Positions 1 to 10,111 of a stretch of DNA of 64,000 nt are shown here, in pieces (positions within the stretch are counted from its first letter, which is position 1; each line of letters opens with the position of its first letter). The translations under genes were made by a program, and so were the position numbers. The notes under the pieces were generated by a model. The model saw only the letters and a program-made list of their open reading frames with translations. It searched no databases and had not been told where the DNA came from. The stretch is taken from positions 62,001 to 126,000 of the forward strand of contig JACQFD010000011.1 in the NCBI GenBank assembly GCA_016200225.1, read 5' to 3'. This DNA is from Planctomycetota bacterium (lineage in GTDB: Bacteria; Planctomycetota; UBA1135; JACQFD01).

Positions 1-452
1 GACGCGGATTGCTCGGCCTGTGGCTGGAGGAATCGTTTGGCGTCGTCATCCCGTTCACGACGCCGGCGGTCGTATTCGCGGAATGTTATATTGCGATGCC
101 GTTTTTTATTATGTCGGCGGAGGCGGGGCTCCGCGCGTCGTCCGGAGAACTCGAGGAAGCCGCGGCGACGCTCGGCGCCGGTCCGTGGCGGCGGTTCATT
201 TATATTACAATTCCGTCGTGCCGGCAGGCGTTTTTCGCGGGCGCGGCGCTCGCGTTCGCGCGCGCTCTCGGCGAATTCGGAGCGACCATCACGTTCGCCG
301 GTTCGCTTCCCGGCAGGACGCAAACGATGCCGCTCGCGATATTATTAGCCATGGAAACGCGGCCCGACGCGGCGATCGCGATGAGCATGATACTAATTGT
401 CATCGCGCTCGCGATTTTCTATCTGTTTCGCAAATCCGCGAGGATCTGGTAA
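1..452 (+). CDS. modB: Molybdate ABC transporter permease ModB (C-terminal part, truncated by window start)
   Basis: ORF reaches the window edge; EAAATLGAGPWRRFIYITIP..ALAFARALGEFGATITFAGSLPGRTQTMPLAI is typical of ModB permeases; followed by modC. Confidence 0.9.
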   Translation, partial: RGLLGLWLEESFGVVIPFTTPAVVFAECYIAMPFFIMSAEAGLRASSGELEEAAATLGAGPWRRFIYITIPSCRQAFFAGAALAFARALGEFGATITFAGSLPGRTQTMPLAILLAMETRPDAAIAMSMILIVIALAIFYLFRKSARIW

Positions 453-463
453 TTGTAACTTCG

Positions 464-1513
464 ATGCTCGAAGCATGCCTCGAATTGCGCGCGGGATCTT
501 TAACGATCAAGGCCGCGTTGGACGCCGCGCGCGGTTCGGTCTGGGCGATCGCGGGCCGCAACGGCGCGGGCAAGACAACGCTGCTGCGCGGGATCGCGGG
601 TCTCGCGCGGCCGGTCGCCGCGCGCGTCGCCGTCGACGGAAAATTGCTGCATTCGACGGAGGAAAATATTTATATTCCGCCCGAACGCCGCGAAGTCGGA
701 TATTTGTTTCAAGAGAGCCGGCTTTTTCCGAATATGAGCGTTCTCGAGAATGTGAGTTTCGGTCTTCGCGCGCGCGGCGCGCATGCGGCCGAGGCGCGCG
801 CCCGCGGCATGGAATATTTAGAACGATTCGAAATGCAAACATTCGCGAATCGGGCGGCTCGCGAACTTTCCGGCGGCGAAGCGCGCCGCGTCGCGCTCGC
901 CCGCGCGATGATAACAAAGCCAAAATTGATTTTGCTCGACGAGCCGCTGGGGTCGGTCGATCCGGCGGCGCGGCCGTCGATTCGCCGCGACCTCCATCGC
1001 GAGATTCGCGGCGGCGATTGCGCGGCGCTGATCGTTACGCACGACGCGGCGGACGCATTCACGCTCGCGAGCCATTTGTATTTTCTGGAAAATGGCGCGG
1101 TCACGCAGTCGGGTCCGATTGCCGACGTCGCGGCGCATCCGCGGACGCCGTTCGCCGCCGAATTCGCGGGAGTTAATATATATAAAGGAATTGCTAAGAA
1201 TAATACCGTTGCGCTCGACGGCGGCGCGGCGCTCGTGGCGGCCGGCGCGCAGGACGGGCCGTCGATTGTTTCGATTGCGCCCTCGGCGGTCGCGGTTTTC
1301 GCGGGAGCCCCCGGCGGTTCGCCGCGCAACACGTTCCAGGGGACGATCGATCACCTCGACCATCACGGCGATCGCGTGCGCCTCCACGTACGCGGCGCCG
1401 TTCCCATTCGGGCGGACGTGACGCCAGCCGCGGTCCGCGAACTTCGGCTCGCGCCGGATGTGAATATTTGGATATCAATAAAGGCTACGGAAGTCGACGT
1501 TTATCCCGCGTAG
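464..1513 (+). CDS. modC: Molybdate ABC transporter ATP-binding protein ModC with C-terminal TOBE/MOP-like domain
   Basis: Walker A GRNGAGKTT, signature LSGGEARRVALARA, Walker B LILLDEP; ATG at 464 is in frame with ORF 20..1513 and follows the modB stop. Confidence 0.88.
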   Translation: MLEACLELRAGSLTIKAALDAARGSVWAIAGRNGAGKTTLLRGIAGLARPVAARVAVDGKLLHSTEENIYIPPERREVGYLFQESRLFPNMSVLENVSFGLRARGAHAAEARARGMEYLERFEMQTFANRAARELSGGEARRVALARAMITKPKLILLDEPLGSVDPAARPSIRRDLHREIRGGDCAALIVTHDAADAFTLASHLYFLENGAVTQSGPIADVAAHPRTPFAAEFAGVNIYKGIAKNNTVALDGGAALVAAGAQDGPSIVSIAPSAVAVFAGAPGGSPRNTFQGTIDHLDHHGDRVRLHVRGAVPIRADVTPAAVRELRLAPDVNIWISIKATEVDVYPA

Positions 1514-1527
1514 AATGTGCATCGAAA

Positions 1528-2697
1528 ATGAAACTCCTGATGCTCAGCGGCGACCGCGACACCGTGCTCGGCAAACGCGGGCCGTTTTATTATATGCAGG
1601 AGGTGTTTTCGCGGCATTGGGAGCGAATTGATGTATTGACGCCGCGCGCCGCGGGCAGCGTGACGACGCGCGTCATCCACGGAAATGTATGGTTTCATCC
1701 AAGCGAAAAAGGGCGGCTTGGAATTGTTGCATCGCACGCCGCCGGGGGAATCCGTCTTGCGCGCGAGCACGGCCACGACGTGATCGTGAGCCACGATTAC
1801 GGTAGTTATTACAACGGCCGCGCGGCGGCGCGCATCGCAAGGGCCGCGGAGATTCCGTGGATGTCCGAATTGTTTCATGTGCCCGGAATTCCGCGCGCGT
1901 CGAATTGGAAGGAACGACTCGAGCCGTCGATTTGTAAATATTACGTTCGATTCGCGATGCGCTCCGGCGTCGGCGCGTTTCGCGTGATGAATCATAACGA
2001 ACTTCCGCCGTTCCTGCGGCGCTGCGGAGTTTCGGATTCGCAAATTTGTTATCTTTCGGCGCTGTATCTCGATTTTGATACATTCGCGCCGAAAGGGAAT
2101 GTCGAAAAGAAGTGGGATCTCGTATTCGTCGGCCGCATGGTCGCCAACAAGGGCGTCGCCGCGATCATCGACGCGATCGCAATCTTAAATAAACAATTTC
2201 CGCGGCTGCGCGCTTGTTTCGTCGGCCAGGGTCCGACGCGGGCGGCGCTCGAAGCGCGCGCGAAAGTGAACGGCGCGCATGCGAATATTACTTGGATCGA
2301 CTGGCTCGCCACCAAGGAAGACCTCGCGGATTTGTATCGAAGTTCGAAATTATTAGTGTGCGCCAGTCTTAATGAAGGCGGGCCGCGCGTGACGTGCGAA
2401 GCCATGGCCTGCGGAACGCCGGTCGTCACGACGCCGATCGGCGTGATGACCGATTTAATACAAAACGGGACGAACGGCTGGATTTTTCAGTTCGACGCGA
2501 AGTCGCTCGCGCGCGCGGTCGCGCAGGCGCTCGGCGACGCGGGCGCGTATGCCCGCGCGGCGGCCGTATGCCGCGACGCCGTACTTCCGTTCGAATATAA
2601 AAAAACGATCGGACTTTACGCGCGCGGTTTACAACAACTGGCGATCGACGCCAGCGCCGGGACCGCGACGGCGGCGGCGGCCGGAGCGGTTTTGTGA
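1528..2697 (+). CDS. Glycosyltransferase family 4-like
   Basis: MKLLMLSGDRDTVLGKRGPF; FVGRMVANKGVAAIIDA..FVGQGPTRAALE..LLVCASLNEGGPRVTCEAMACGTPVVTTPIG (GT-B fold, E-x7-E-like motif). Confidence 0.85.
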   Translation: MKLLMLSGDRDTVLGKRGPFYYMQEVFSRHWERIDVLTPRAAGSVTTRVIHGNVWFHPSEKGRLGIVASHAAGGIRLAREHGHDVIVSHDYGSYYNGRAAARIARAAEIPWMSELFHVPGIPRASNWKERLEPSICKYYVRFAMRSGVGAFRVMNHNELPPFLRRCGVSDSQICYLSALYLDFDTFAPKGNVEKKWDLVFVGRMVANKGVAAIIDAIAILNKQFPRLRACFVGQGPTRAALEARAKVNGAHANITWIDWLATKEDLADLYRSSKLLVCASLNEGGPRVTCEAMACGTPVVTTPIGVMTDLIQNGTNGWIFQFDAKSLARAVAQALGDAGAYARAAAVCRDAVLPFEYKKTIGLYARGLQQLAIDASAGTATAAAAGAVL

Positions 2698-3767
2698 AAT
2701 TAATTTTTATTACACAAAACGTCGACGACGGCGACGCCGTGCTCGGGTTTCTACCGGGCTGGCTTCGCGAACTCTCCGCGCGCGTCGATCGGATCATTGT
2801 TATTACATTTCAGGCGGGCGCGCTGCCCGCGATGCCGCCGAACGTCGAAATCCGCTCGCTCGGGCGCGAACGCGGCGCCCGGGGAATTCGATTATTAATG
2901 AACTATCGGCGCGAACTGCGCCGCGCGCTTCGCGAGGGCGGCGACACGCTGCTCGCGCACATGGTGCCGAAGTACGCCGTGCTCGCGCGATGGCTCGGCG
3001 TACCGAAGAGTATACCGATGTATTTGTGGTATACGCACGCCGGCATCAATCGCTGGCTTCGCATTTGCGAGCCGATGGTCAATAAGATATTCACGGCTTC
3101 GGAGGAATCCCTGAGGCTGCCGACGTCGAAAAAAGTAGTCACGCGGCATGGAATTGATATAAATTATCTCGCGCCGGCGGCGGGCGAGGTTCCCGCGCCC
3201 GGAAAATTAACAACCGTCGGGCGGCTCACGCCGAGCAAGGACGCCGAGACGCTCATCCGCGGCTGCGCGGCGCTGCGGGCGCGCGGCGAAAATGTACAAT
3301 TGGACGTGATCGGCGGTTCCATGGCCGGCGGCGACGACGCGTACGCCGGACGCATGCGTACATTATGTAAAGAATTGAATTGTGAAGATTCCGTACAATT
3401 CGCCGGTTTTGTGCCATATAAAGAAATCGCGCCCGTCTATCGGAGCGCGTGGATTTTCGTCAACGCGAGCCGCACGGGTTCCGTCGACAAGGCCGTGCTC
3501 GAGGCGATGGCGTGCGGTTCGCTCGTGCTCACGTCGAACGAATCGTTTGTTCATATTCTTCCGCCCGAGCACCGTTTTCGCGAACGCGACACGGACGATT
3601 TTGTAAAGAAAGCGTCGTCGCTTCTGCGCCTCGACGATGGCGCGCGCGCGGCCGCGGGCGCGTCTCTGCGCGCAATCGTCGAACGCGACCACGCCGTGGC
3701 GCCGCTGATGGCGCGGCTCGTCGCGGAAATGCAAGAGTCCGCGGAAGTTCATATAAAACACGGCTGA
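2694..3767 (+). CDS. Glycosyltransferase family 4-like
   Basis: GTG start overlaps previous stop (GTGA); TVGRLTPSKDAETLIRG..VNASRTGSVDKAVLEAMACGSLVLTS. Confidence 0.83.
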   Translation: MKLIFITQNVDDGDAVLGFLPGWLRELSARVDRIIVITFQAGALPAMPPNVEIRSLGRERGARGIRLLMNYRRELRRALREGGDTLLAHMVPKYAVLARWLGVPKSIPMYLWYTHAGINRWLRICEPMVNKIFTASEESLRLPTSKKVVTRHGIDINYLAPAAGEVPAPGKLTTVGRLTPSKDAETLIRGCAALRARGENVQLDVIGGSMAGGDDAYAGRMRTLCKELNCEDSVQFAGFVPYKEIAPVYRSAWIFVNASRTGSVDKAVLEAMACGSLVLTSNESFVHILPPEHRFRERDTDDFVKKASSLLRLDDGARAAAGASLRAIVERDHAVAPLMARLVAEMQESAEVHIKHG

Positions 3768-5581
3768 TGGGCGAAGTCTTAACATTACTGAAAGGCGCCG
3801 CCGGCTGGCTCGGCGCGACGGAGCGCGCGCCCGGCGTTTTGTGGTGTTCCAAACATAAAATCGAACACACGGGAGCCGCCGCGTATCTCGCGATGCTCGA
3901 CGCGTATTTGTTGCAAAATGGCGCGGGATCGCTCGAGCGCGCGGAACGCGTCGCGCTGCGCGTGTGCGAGCGCGTGAAGACGGATCCCGCCGAATCGTAT
4001 ATTGCATGGATCGTTTTTCCGGGGAGCCGAGATCCTAATAATCATGCGAATAATGCCATCGACGTCGGCTGCGGCATCGACTCGATCGCGACGCTGGCGC
4101 GGCTGCACGGCGGCGCGCTCGGCGCGGAGACTTTGGATCGCATCCGCGACAATGTTACTAAAGTGTCGGATACATATATTCTGCCTCACGCGCGGCCGAA
4201 GGAAATACTCGCGCAGCGGCTCTGGTCGCTCGCGGCGCTCGGTTCGGCGTACGATTGGTTAAAAAAGGACGACTGGCGTTCCGCGGGACTCGAAACGCTC
4301 GAAAAAACCATTCGACAACAAAACGCCGACGGTTCGTTTCCGTATACTCCGCTCGGGACGCCGCGTTCGCATCCCGGTTCGAGCGACGCGAGCGCATTTT
4401 ACCATTCGCGGCACGCGCTGTTCATTGCCCATGCTTTATTATCTTTTGGCGTCGATCCGTCGAAGGATCCGTGGGCGTCTTCGCTGCGCGCCGCGAACGA
4501 ATTTTTGATAAATATACGAAAAGCGGACGGATTGAAGAGTACGTTGATCGAGGCGAAACCTTGGTATTGGGGATCGCCATACGAAGTCGCGGGGTTCTCT
4601 TTTGATATTTCGGCGCTTGCGGCGTGCGGTCGCATTCTCGGCGAAAATAGTTATATCTCCGCGGCCGCGGAGATGTTCAGAATATTACAAAAACACGTCG
4701 AGCCCGACGGCGGCGTCACGTCGCACCGCAACGCGGCCGGAAAGCGGGACTGGAATTTTCAATGCAGGTTTTTTTGGAATGCACATCTGGCGTGGGTGGC
4801 GCGCGAAATAAATACAATTGAATCGGCGTTGGAATTAAAGTCGCCGCCCGCGCCGGCGCCGCGGTTGAAATGGTTCGCGGATGCGGGAGTCGCGAATTAT
4901 CGGGACGATCGAATGGTTGTCATTTTGCGCGGCAAGTCGCCGCGGAGAAATATCAATCACGGAAGCCCGATTTCGGGCGGCGGGATCAACCATTTGGGCG
5001 CCGTGCGCGACGGTTCCGAACATTTACATAAGAATCCGTCCGATCCGCGGATGGCGGGGGAATGGCGGGTGTTGCCGGACGCCGCGCCGTCGAGAATCCA
5101 ACGTATCAAAAAAGCATTCGCCGAAAATCGCGACGAAATTCGATTCAACGCATGGATCGCGCGCGTGCGCGCGCGGTCGGGCGACGCGTTCGGCGCGGTA
5201 TTATGGTATTTACAAAAATACCACCGTGCGGTTTGCGCCGCGTCGCGAAGCGGTTACAGTTCCGGATTTGCAACCAATGTCGAGGGTCAGGCCGCGATGG
5301 AATCGTTAGTTTTTCGCGGCGGCGTCGCCGACGCGTTCGGCGACGCGGCGGACGGAATTCAAACAATCCGGCGATACGCCTTCGAGCGCGGAAGCGTTCA
5401 CGTCGGCGAGGCGCTCGTGCTCGAACGCGATTGCAAAGTTTGCGAATACCGTCTTCCCGGGGGCGCTCTCGACGTTCAAACCGAGGGCGGTTCGCCGCGC
5501 GTCGACTCCGGAATCGTACAGTTTGCGAATGTAAAGAAAGGCGCGATGCTTTCGATTCGTTATACGTTGACTATTTCTTAA
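3767..5581 (+). CDS. Alpha/alpha-toroid protein with C-terminal beta-rich region (polysaccharide lyase/heparinase-like architecture suspected)
   Basis: TGATG overlap with upstream GT; repeated helical motifs (QQNADGSFPYTP, HALLSFGVDP, WYWGSPYEVAGFSFDISALAACGRI); no confident family from sequence alone. Confidence 0.6.
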   Translation: MGEVLTLLKGAAGWLGATERAPGVLWCSKHKIEHTGAAAYLAMLDAYLLQNGAGSLERAERVALRVCERVKTDPAESYIAWIVFPGSRDPNNHANNAIDVGCGIDSIATLARLHGGALGAETLDRIRDNVTKVSDTYILPHARPKEILAQRLWSLAALGSAYDWLKKDDWRSAGLETLEKTIRQQNADGSFPYTPLGTPRSHPGSSDASAFYHSRHALFIAHALLSFGVDPSKDPWASSLRAANEFLINIRKADGLKSTLIEAKPWYWGSPYEVAGFSFDISALAACGRILGENSYISAAAEMFRILQKHVEPDGGVTSHRNAAGKRDWNFQCRFFWNAHLAWVAREINTIESALELKSPPAPAPRLKWFADAGVANYRDDRMVVILRGKSPRRNINHGSPISGGGINHLGAVRDGSEHLHKNPSDPRMAGEWRVLPDAAPSRIQRIKKAFAENRDEIRFNAWIARVRARSGDAFGAVLWYLQKYHRAVCAASRSGYSSGFATNVEGQAAMESLVFRGGVADAFGDAADGIQTIRRYAFERGSVHVGEALVLERDCKVCEYRLPGGALDVQTEGGSPRVDSGIVQFANVKKGAMLSIRYTLTIS

Positions 5582-7346
5582 TTTTCCAAACTGTATACGC
5601 GCCGATGGTCGCGAGCTTGACGACGGGGACGGGCGAAATATGGACGATACTTTTCGCGCCATCCGGCGGATGATTGTCGATAACGACCGCCCCGGGCGAT
5701 TTCACGAGCAACGCTTTTAACTTTTCGATGTCGCCGTTTAGCGAGATTCCGGCCGTTTCCGCGTCCGTAAACGCGTGGCCGAATTCGGAGAACGGCGCGT
5801 TGAACAATACAACCGGATGCCCGAGTTTCCACGGCATCGTGCGCACGAATTCGGTATAACAAATGACCGGGTCGCCGGGAGCGGCGGCGCGATCGACAAA
5901 TTCGCAAAGGCTACCGGCGGAATAGGCGTCCGCGGCGGAAGTGGCGAAGAATGGAATTGTGATGAATACAATTCCGATCGCGGCGGGCGCGACGAGTCCG
6001 TGCAACGCGCGGCGCGGCCGGCGGCGCATCGCGATGCCGAAAAGAATGAGTATGAAGCCGGAGCTGCCCGCCACGCGCAGGACCAGCGAGACGGTTTCCA
6101 TCACGATCTGTTTCAAATGCTCGGAATCGTCGATTCTCGTCCACGCGCCCGCCGTCGCCGTGGCGGTTTGCGATATAAAAAAAATATAAGATATGCCGAC
6201 AGTGGAGGCGGCCATCAGCGCGCCGCCGCAGGCGATCGCGAAAACACAAAAATTACTTTTCTCCGGCGGCTCGCGCGTCAGATCCCGCTCGACCGCGAGC
6301 GCGATGCAGAGCGCGAACGGAGGACACAACGGTAATATATAATACGCGAGTTTGCCGCCGGAAAGCGACAGGACGACGAGCGGGACGACGACGCCGCACG
6401 CTAACAATAAAATTGTTGGAATATTCTCCGCGCGGCCTTCGCGGATGTCGCGGCGCAGTCGCAACGCGGCGATCGGCGCGTACGCGGTCCACGGCAGGAG
6501 CGTTCCTACAAATACGGGAACATAATACCAAATCGGCCTGCCGCGGCCGAAGTCCTCGGGATGAAAGAACCGCCCGAGATACTGCCGTTCGATGAATTCG
6601 ACGAAATACCCCGGATGTTTCGATTCCATCGCCGCGTACCACGGCGCCGCGATCGCGAAAAACAGAATGATTCCGATCGGATTGCATAATTTAAGAATAT
6701 CCGCGAAACGCCGCGTCGCCAAAAGATAACCGCCGCACGCCGACAGCGGCAGAATCATGCCGATCGGGCCTTTCACGAGCGTCGCGAGCGCGCACGCGGC
6801 CCAGAAATAGTAAATATACTGTTTCCCCACGGTCCGCGCCGGATCGACGAACGCGCGCCAGAATCCGTAGAGCGCCGCCGTCGTGAACAACGTTAATAAC
6901 GGATCGACGAGCGCTACGCGCGAAATAATCGCCACGAGCGGCGTCGCGGCGAAGACGGCGGCTGCCAGAATGCCCGTCTCCGCGTTTTTGATGCGTCTGC
7001 CGAATTGATATAACAAAAGCGCCGTCGCGAACGCGGCGGCGGCGGACGTGAGCCGCGCGGCCCACTCCGTGTATCCGAAGACTTTGAAACAGACGGCCTC
7101 GCACCAGAAGAACAGCGGCGGCTTTTCGAAATAGTATAATCCATTCAACCGCGGCGTGATCCAGTCGCCGGTTCGCGCCATTTCGGCGCCGATCGATCCG
7201 TAGCGTCCTTCGTCGGGCTCGGTGAACGGAAACGCGGCGACTCCGGCGAAAAAGTAAATAAATAAAATCGCCGCGAGCAGCGCGAAACGCGCGCGCCCGC
7301 GGCGGCGGGAGGCGTCGGGATCGAAGGGGAGATCCGCGCTCTTCAA
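5571..7346 (-). CDS. ArnT/PMT-like membrane glycosyltransferase (GT39/GT83-type)
   Basis: PFTEPDEGRYGSIGAEMARTGDWITPRLNGLYYFEKPPLFFW is typical of ArnT-like GTs; many TM segments. Start inferred as TTG at 7346 because the longer ORF runs into the next gene. Confidence 0.85.
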   Translation of the reverse strand: MKSADLPFDPDASRRRGRARFALLAAILFIYFFAGVAAFPFTEPDEGRYGSIGAEMARTGDWITPRLNGLYYFEKPPLFFWCEAVCFKVFGYTEWAARLTSAAAAFATALLLYQFGRRIKNAETGILAAAVFAATPLVAIISRVALVDPLLTLFTTAALYGFWRAFVDPARTVGKQYIYYFWAACALATLVKGPIGMILPLSACGGYLLATRRFADILKLCNPIGIILFFAIAAPWYAAMESKHPGYFVEFIERQYLGRFFHPEDFGRGRPIWYYVPVFVGTLLPWTAYAPIAALRLRRDIREGRAENIPTILLLACGVVVPLVVLSLSGGKLAYYILPLCPPFALCIALAVERDLTREPPEKSNFCVFAIACGGALMAASTVGISYIFFISQTATATAGAWTRIDDSEHLKQIVMETVSLVLRVAGSSGFILILFGIAMRRRPRRALHGLVAPAAIGIVFITIPFFATSAADAYSAGSLCEFVDRAAAPGDPVICYTEFVRTMPWKLGHPVVLFNAPFSEFGHAFTDAETAGISLNGDIEKLKALLVKSPGAVVIDNHPPDGAKSIVHISPVPVVKLATIGAYTVWKIKK

Positions 7347-7354
7347 TATAAATA

Positions 7355-8644
7355 TTAACGATGCGCGGCGGGCGCGTTCTTGTAACGATAATACGTTTCG
7401 AACGCGAGTCCGGCGAGCGCGGTCGCCGAAACGCGGCCGCCTTCGTAACCCCAACGGTCGTCGCTGTCCCACGATCCGTCGTCGCAACGTTTGCGATTAT
7501 TCGTCTGATGGTCGAGGAGCGATCGCTTTAATTGTTCATTCCAAGCTTTTAACGACTCGCCGCCGCCGCCGCGGTCGGGCGAATCATAAAGATTGAGCGC
7601 GAGCGTCCCGAAATACCAATAATAATAATCGTTCGACTTGCCCACTTTGTCCCACGCCGGCGGATCGCCCGCGAGCAGGAGCGCGCCTTTCTCGAGGACG
7701 GGATCTTTCATATTCTTCTGCGTCAGCGCGCGCACGCACATTCCGATCGCCGCGAACGACGGATGATTTTTATAAGTATCATTTTTCCCGATCGCCTTGA
7801 CCTGCTGGCCGGCCTCTTCCCGTTTGGTGTATCCCACCTGCCCGTTGCGCTCTTCTGTAACTTCGCGCACGAACTTCCACGCCCCGTCGAGCGCTTTATC
7901 GGAAACATTGAGTCCGGCCGATTTCGCGGAGACGAGCGCGATCGTGCACCAGCCCGTAACGGATATATCGCTCATCTCGCCCTTCGGTTGGTAACGCCAG
8001 CCGGCCAACGCCTTGTCGTCGTCGTTCCCGTGGCTCTGGCCCGCGAGCAGCGCGTTGACGGCTTTTTGCGCCGAATCTTTATATTCCGGCGCGCGCGTCA
8101 ATCCACAGGCTTCGCACATTGCTAATGTTGCAATTCCGTGGTTGTATCCCCATTTATGATTATTAGACTCCACGAACGATCCCGATTCGTTCTGTTGGTT
8201 TCTTAACCATTGCAAACCGTTGCGAACGACGTCGGCAATCTTAATCACGCGTTTCGACGCGGCATCTGTAAATTCTGCCGTGCTCCGTTCGGTGTGGCCC
8301 GCGCCGAGGAATGCTAAGATTGCGAGCCCCGTGGCGCCCGTCTTATGTTCGGGATAACCGGCGCCCGCGCACTCGCCTTTGTTCGCGCACTGCGCATCGA
8401 AATGATCGGGCGACCACGCGCCGTCCGGGTCCTGATGCCGCGCGAGCCAGCGCAGGTGGGCTTCGACGGCCGGTTCGGTTTTGAAATCCGTCGCGCTGCC
8501 TTCGTTTTTGTTAGGATCGGCCGGCGTCTTTGCCGGTTGCGATTGCTGGCATCCTGTCGATTGCAATACGAATAATGTCGCGGCGACGGCCGCGGCGACG
8601 CGGACGCGCGACCCGATCGCGGCGTGGATTCGATGAATTTCCAT
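7355..8644 (-). CDS. Lipoprotein with prenyltransferase/squalene-cyclase-like toroid repeats
   Basis: Lipobox LQSTGC; repeats WLARHQDPDGAWSP, LQWLRNQQNESGSFVE, KRCDDGSWDSDDRWGYEGGRVSATALAGLAFETYYRY. Confidence 0.75.
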   Translation of the reverse strand: MEIHRIHAAIGSRVRVAAAVAATLFVLQSTGCQQSQPAKTPADPNKNEGSATDFKTEPAVEAHLRWLARHQDPDGAWSPDHFDAQCANKGECAGAGYPEHKTGATGLAILAFLGAGHTERSTAEFTDAASKRVIKIADVVRNGLQWLRNQQNESGSFVESNNHKWGYNHGIATLAMCEACGLTRAPEYKDSAQKAVNALLAGQSHGNDDDKALAGWRYQPKGEMSDISVTGWCTIALVSAKSAGLNVSDKALDGAWKFVREVTEERNGQVGYTKREEAGQQVKAIGKNDTYKNHPSFAAIGMCVRALTQKNMKDPVLEKGALLLAGDPPAWDKVGKSNDYYYWYFGTLALNLYDSPDRGGGGESLKAWNEQLKRSLLDHQTNNRKRCDDGSWDSDDRWGYEGGRVSATALAGLAFETYYRYKNAPAAHR

Positions 8645-8842
8645 TTTTGTTTACCTTGAAAGGAGAATCGTGCTTTGCGCGCCCCGCGGATGCAACAGTC
8701 CGAACTGCGTTGCGCCGGGCGCGCAGGCGCAACGACGCGGGAACGCGGGCGGCGGTTCGAGAGAAATCCGCGCGGCGCGCGGCGGCTGCGCGATCGTTCT
8801 GTTGAAGCTGTTGAACCGCCTGTTTTCGATATAAAATCAATT

Positions 8843-10075
8843 TTGAATTTAATATCCGGACACCCGAGCGCATTGCAAACATTCAACCACGTCGTCGTCG
8901 TCGCGAACGCGCGGATTCCCGGCGAGCGCGCGCAGTCGATCCAGACGGTGCGCACGGCGGCGGCCTTCGCAAAACTCGGTTGCCGCGTCGATCTGTTCTA
9001 TGCGCGGCGGCGCGTGAAGCGCGCGATCGCGGGCGTCGCCGCGAACGATCCGCTTGCTTATTATGGCGTCGCGGAACGCGTCGCGCTCCACGCGGTGCCG
9101 GTGATCGATTTTATCGAATCCGTGCCGCGGCGATTTCAATATTTGCCGGCGAAACTCGAGGAGGCGACGTTCGCGCGGAACGCCGCGCGCGCAATCTTAA
9201 GAATCGACGGCGCGCTCGTGCACTGTCGCGAAATCGAGGTCGGTCTGCTGCTCGCGCGCAAGCGCCATCCGCACTATCTGTTCGAAGCGCATTCGATCCC
9301 CGGCAACCGCGTTCGAAAAAGTTATTTAAACAAAGCGCTGCGCGGCGCGATCGGAATCGTTAGTATAACAAAAGGCCTTGCCGATGATCTCGCCGCGGAG
9401 TTTGACATTCCGCGCGAATCGATCCACGTCGTCCCCGACGCGTTCGATCCCGCCGGATTTGTAAACTTGCCCGGCGCCGCCGAGGCGCGGCGGATCACGG
9501 GCGCGCCGGCGGACGGATTTCTCGTCGTCTACGCGGGACACTTGTTCGCCTGGAAAGGCGTCGACACGCTGCTCGACGCGGCCGCGCTCGCGCCAAAGCT
9601 ACAATTCCGGCTCGTCGGCGGCCTTCCCGAGGACGTCGATCGGACGCGCGCGCGGGCGGCGGCGTTGAATTTAATGAATATTGAGATTACGGGCCACCGG
9701 CCGCCGTCGGAAATTCCGATGCATCTGCGCGCGGCCGACGCGATCGTCGTGCCGAATTCCGCAAAACAACAAATATCCGCGCGGCACACGTCGCCGCTCA
9801 AATTGTTCGAAGCCATGGCTTCCGAGCGCGCAATTGTGGCATCCGATCTGCCAAGTCTCCGCGAAGTGCTCGCGGACAGAGAAAACGCGTTGCTCGTCCC
9901 GCCCGACGACGCGCCCGCGCTCGCGGCCGCGCTCGAAACGCTCGCGCGCGACGAATCGCTACGAAAACGGCTCGCGGGGCACGCGCTCGAACAATCGTCG
10001 GCGTACACGTTCGAAGCGCGCGCGCGACGCCTCCTCGAAATCGCCCAAAAAGCGCTCCTGCGCGACGGCGCGTGA
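8843..10075 (+). CDS. Glycosyltransferase family 4-like
   Basis: VVYAGHLFAWKGVDTLLDA..RLVGGLPEDVDR..SPLKLFEAMASERAIVASDLPSLREVL; start uncertain (TTG 8843 chosen within ORF 8675..10075). Confidence 0.82.
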   Translation: MNLISGHPSALQTFNHVVVVANARIPGERAQSIQTVRTAAAFAKLGCRVDLFYARRRVKRAIAGVAANDPLAYYGVAERVALHAVPVIDFIESVPRRFQYLPAKLEEATFARNAARAILRIDGALVHCREIEVGLLLARKRHPHYLFEAHSIPGNRVRKSYLNKALRGAIGIVSITKGLADDLAAEFDIPRESIHVVPDAFDPAGFVNLPGAAEARRITGAPADGFLVVYAGHLFAWKGVDTLLDAAALAPKLQFRLVGGLPEDVDRTRARAAALNLMNIEITGHRPPSEIPMHLRAADAIVVPNSAKQQISARHTSPLKLFEAMASERAIVASDLPSLREVLADRENALLVPPDDAPALAAALETLARDESLRKRLAGHALEQSSAYTFEARARRLLEIAQKALLRDGA

Positions 10076-10111
10076 ATCGGCGGGTTTTTTTGTTATAAAC
10101 GGATTCACCGG

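Noticed and set aside
20-463. N-terminal extension of ORF 20..1513 upstream of ModC
   Set aside because: Overlaps modB in another frame and reads as an Arg-rich shadow; ModC starts naturally at ATG 464.
500-1478. Several antisense and alternative-frame ORFs (e.g. 507..923 -, 709..1332 -, 818..1387 -)
   Set aside because: Arg/Ala-rich shadow ORFs typical of high-GC DNA opposite modC; no domain signal.
10079-10092. T-tract after the GT gene as a rho-independent terminator
   Set aside because: No convincing GC stem precedes the T run, and the next co-directional GT starts 37 bp downstream of the stop.
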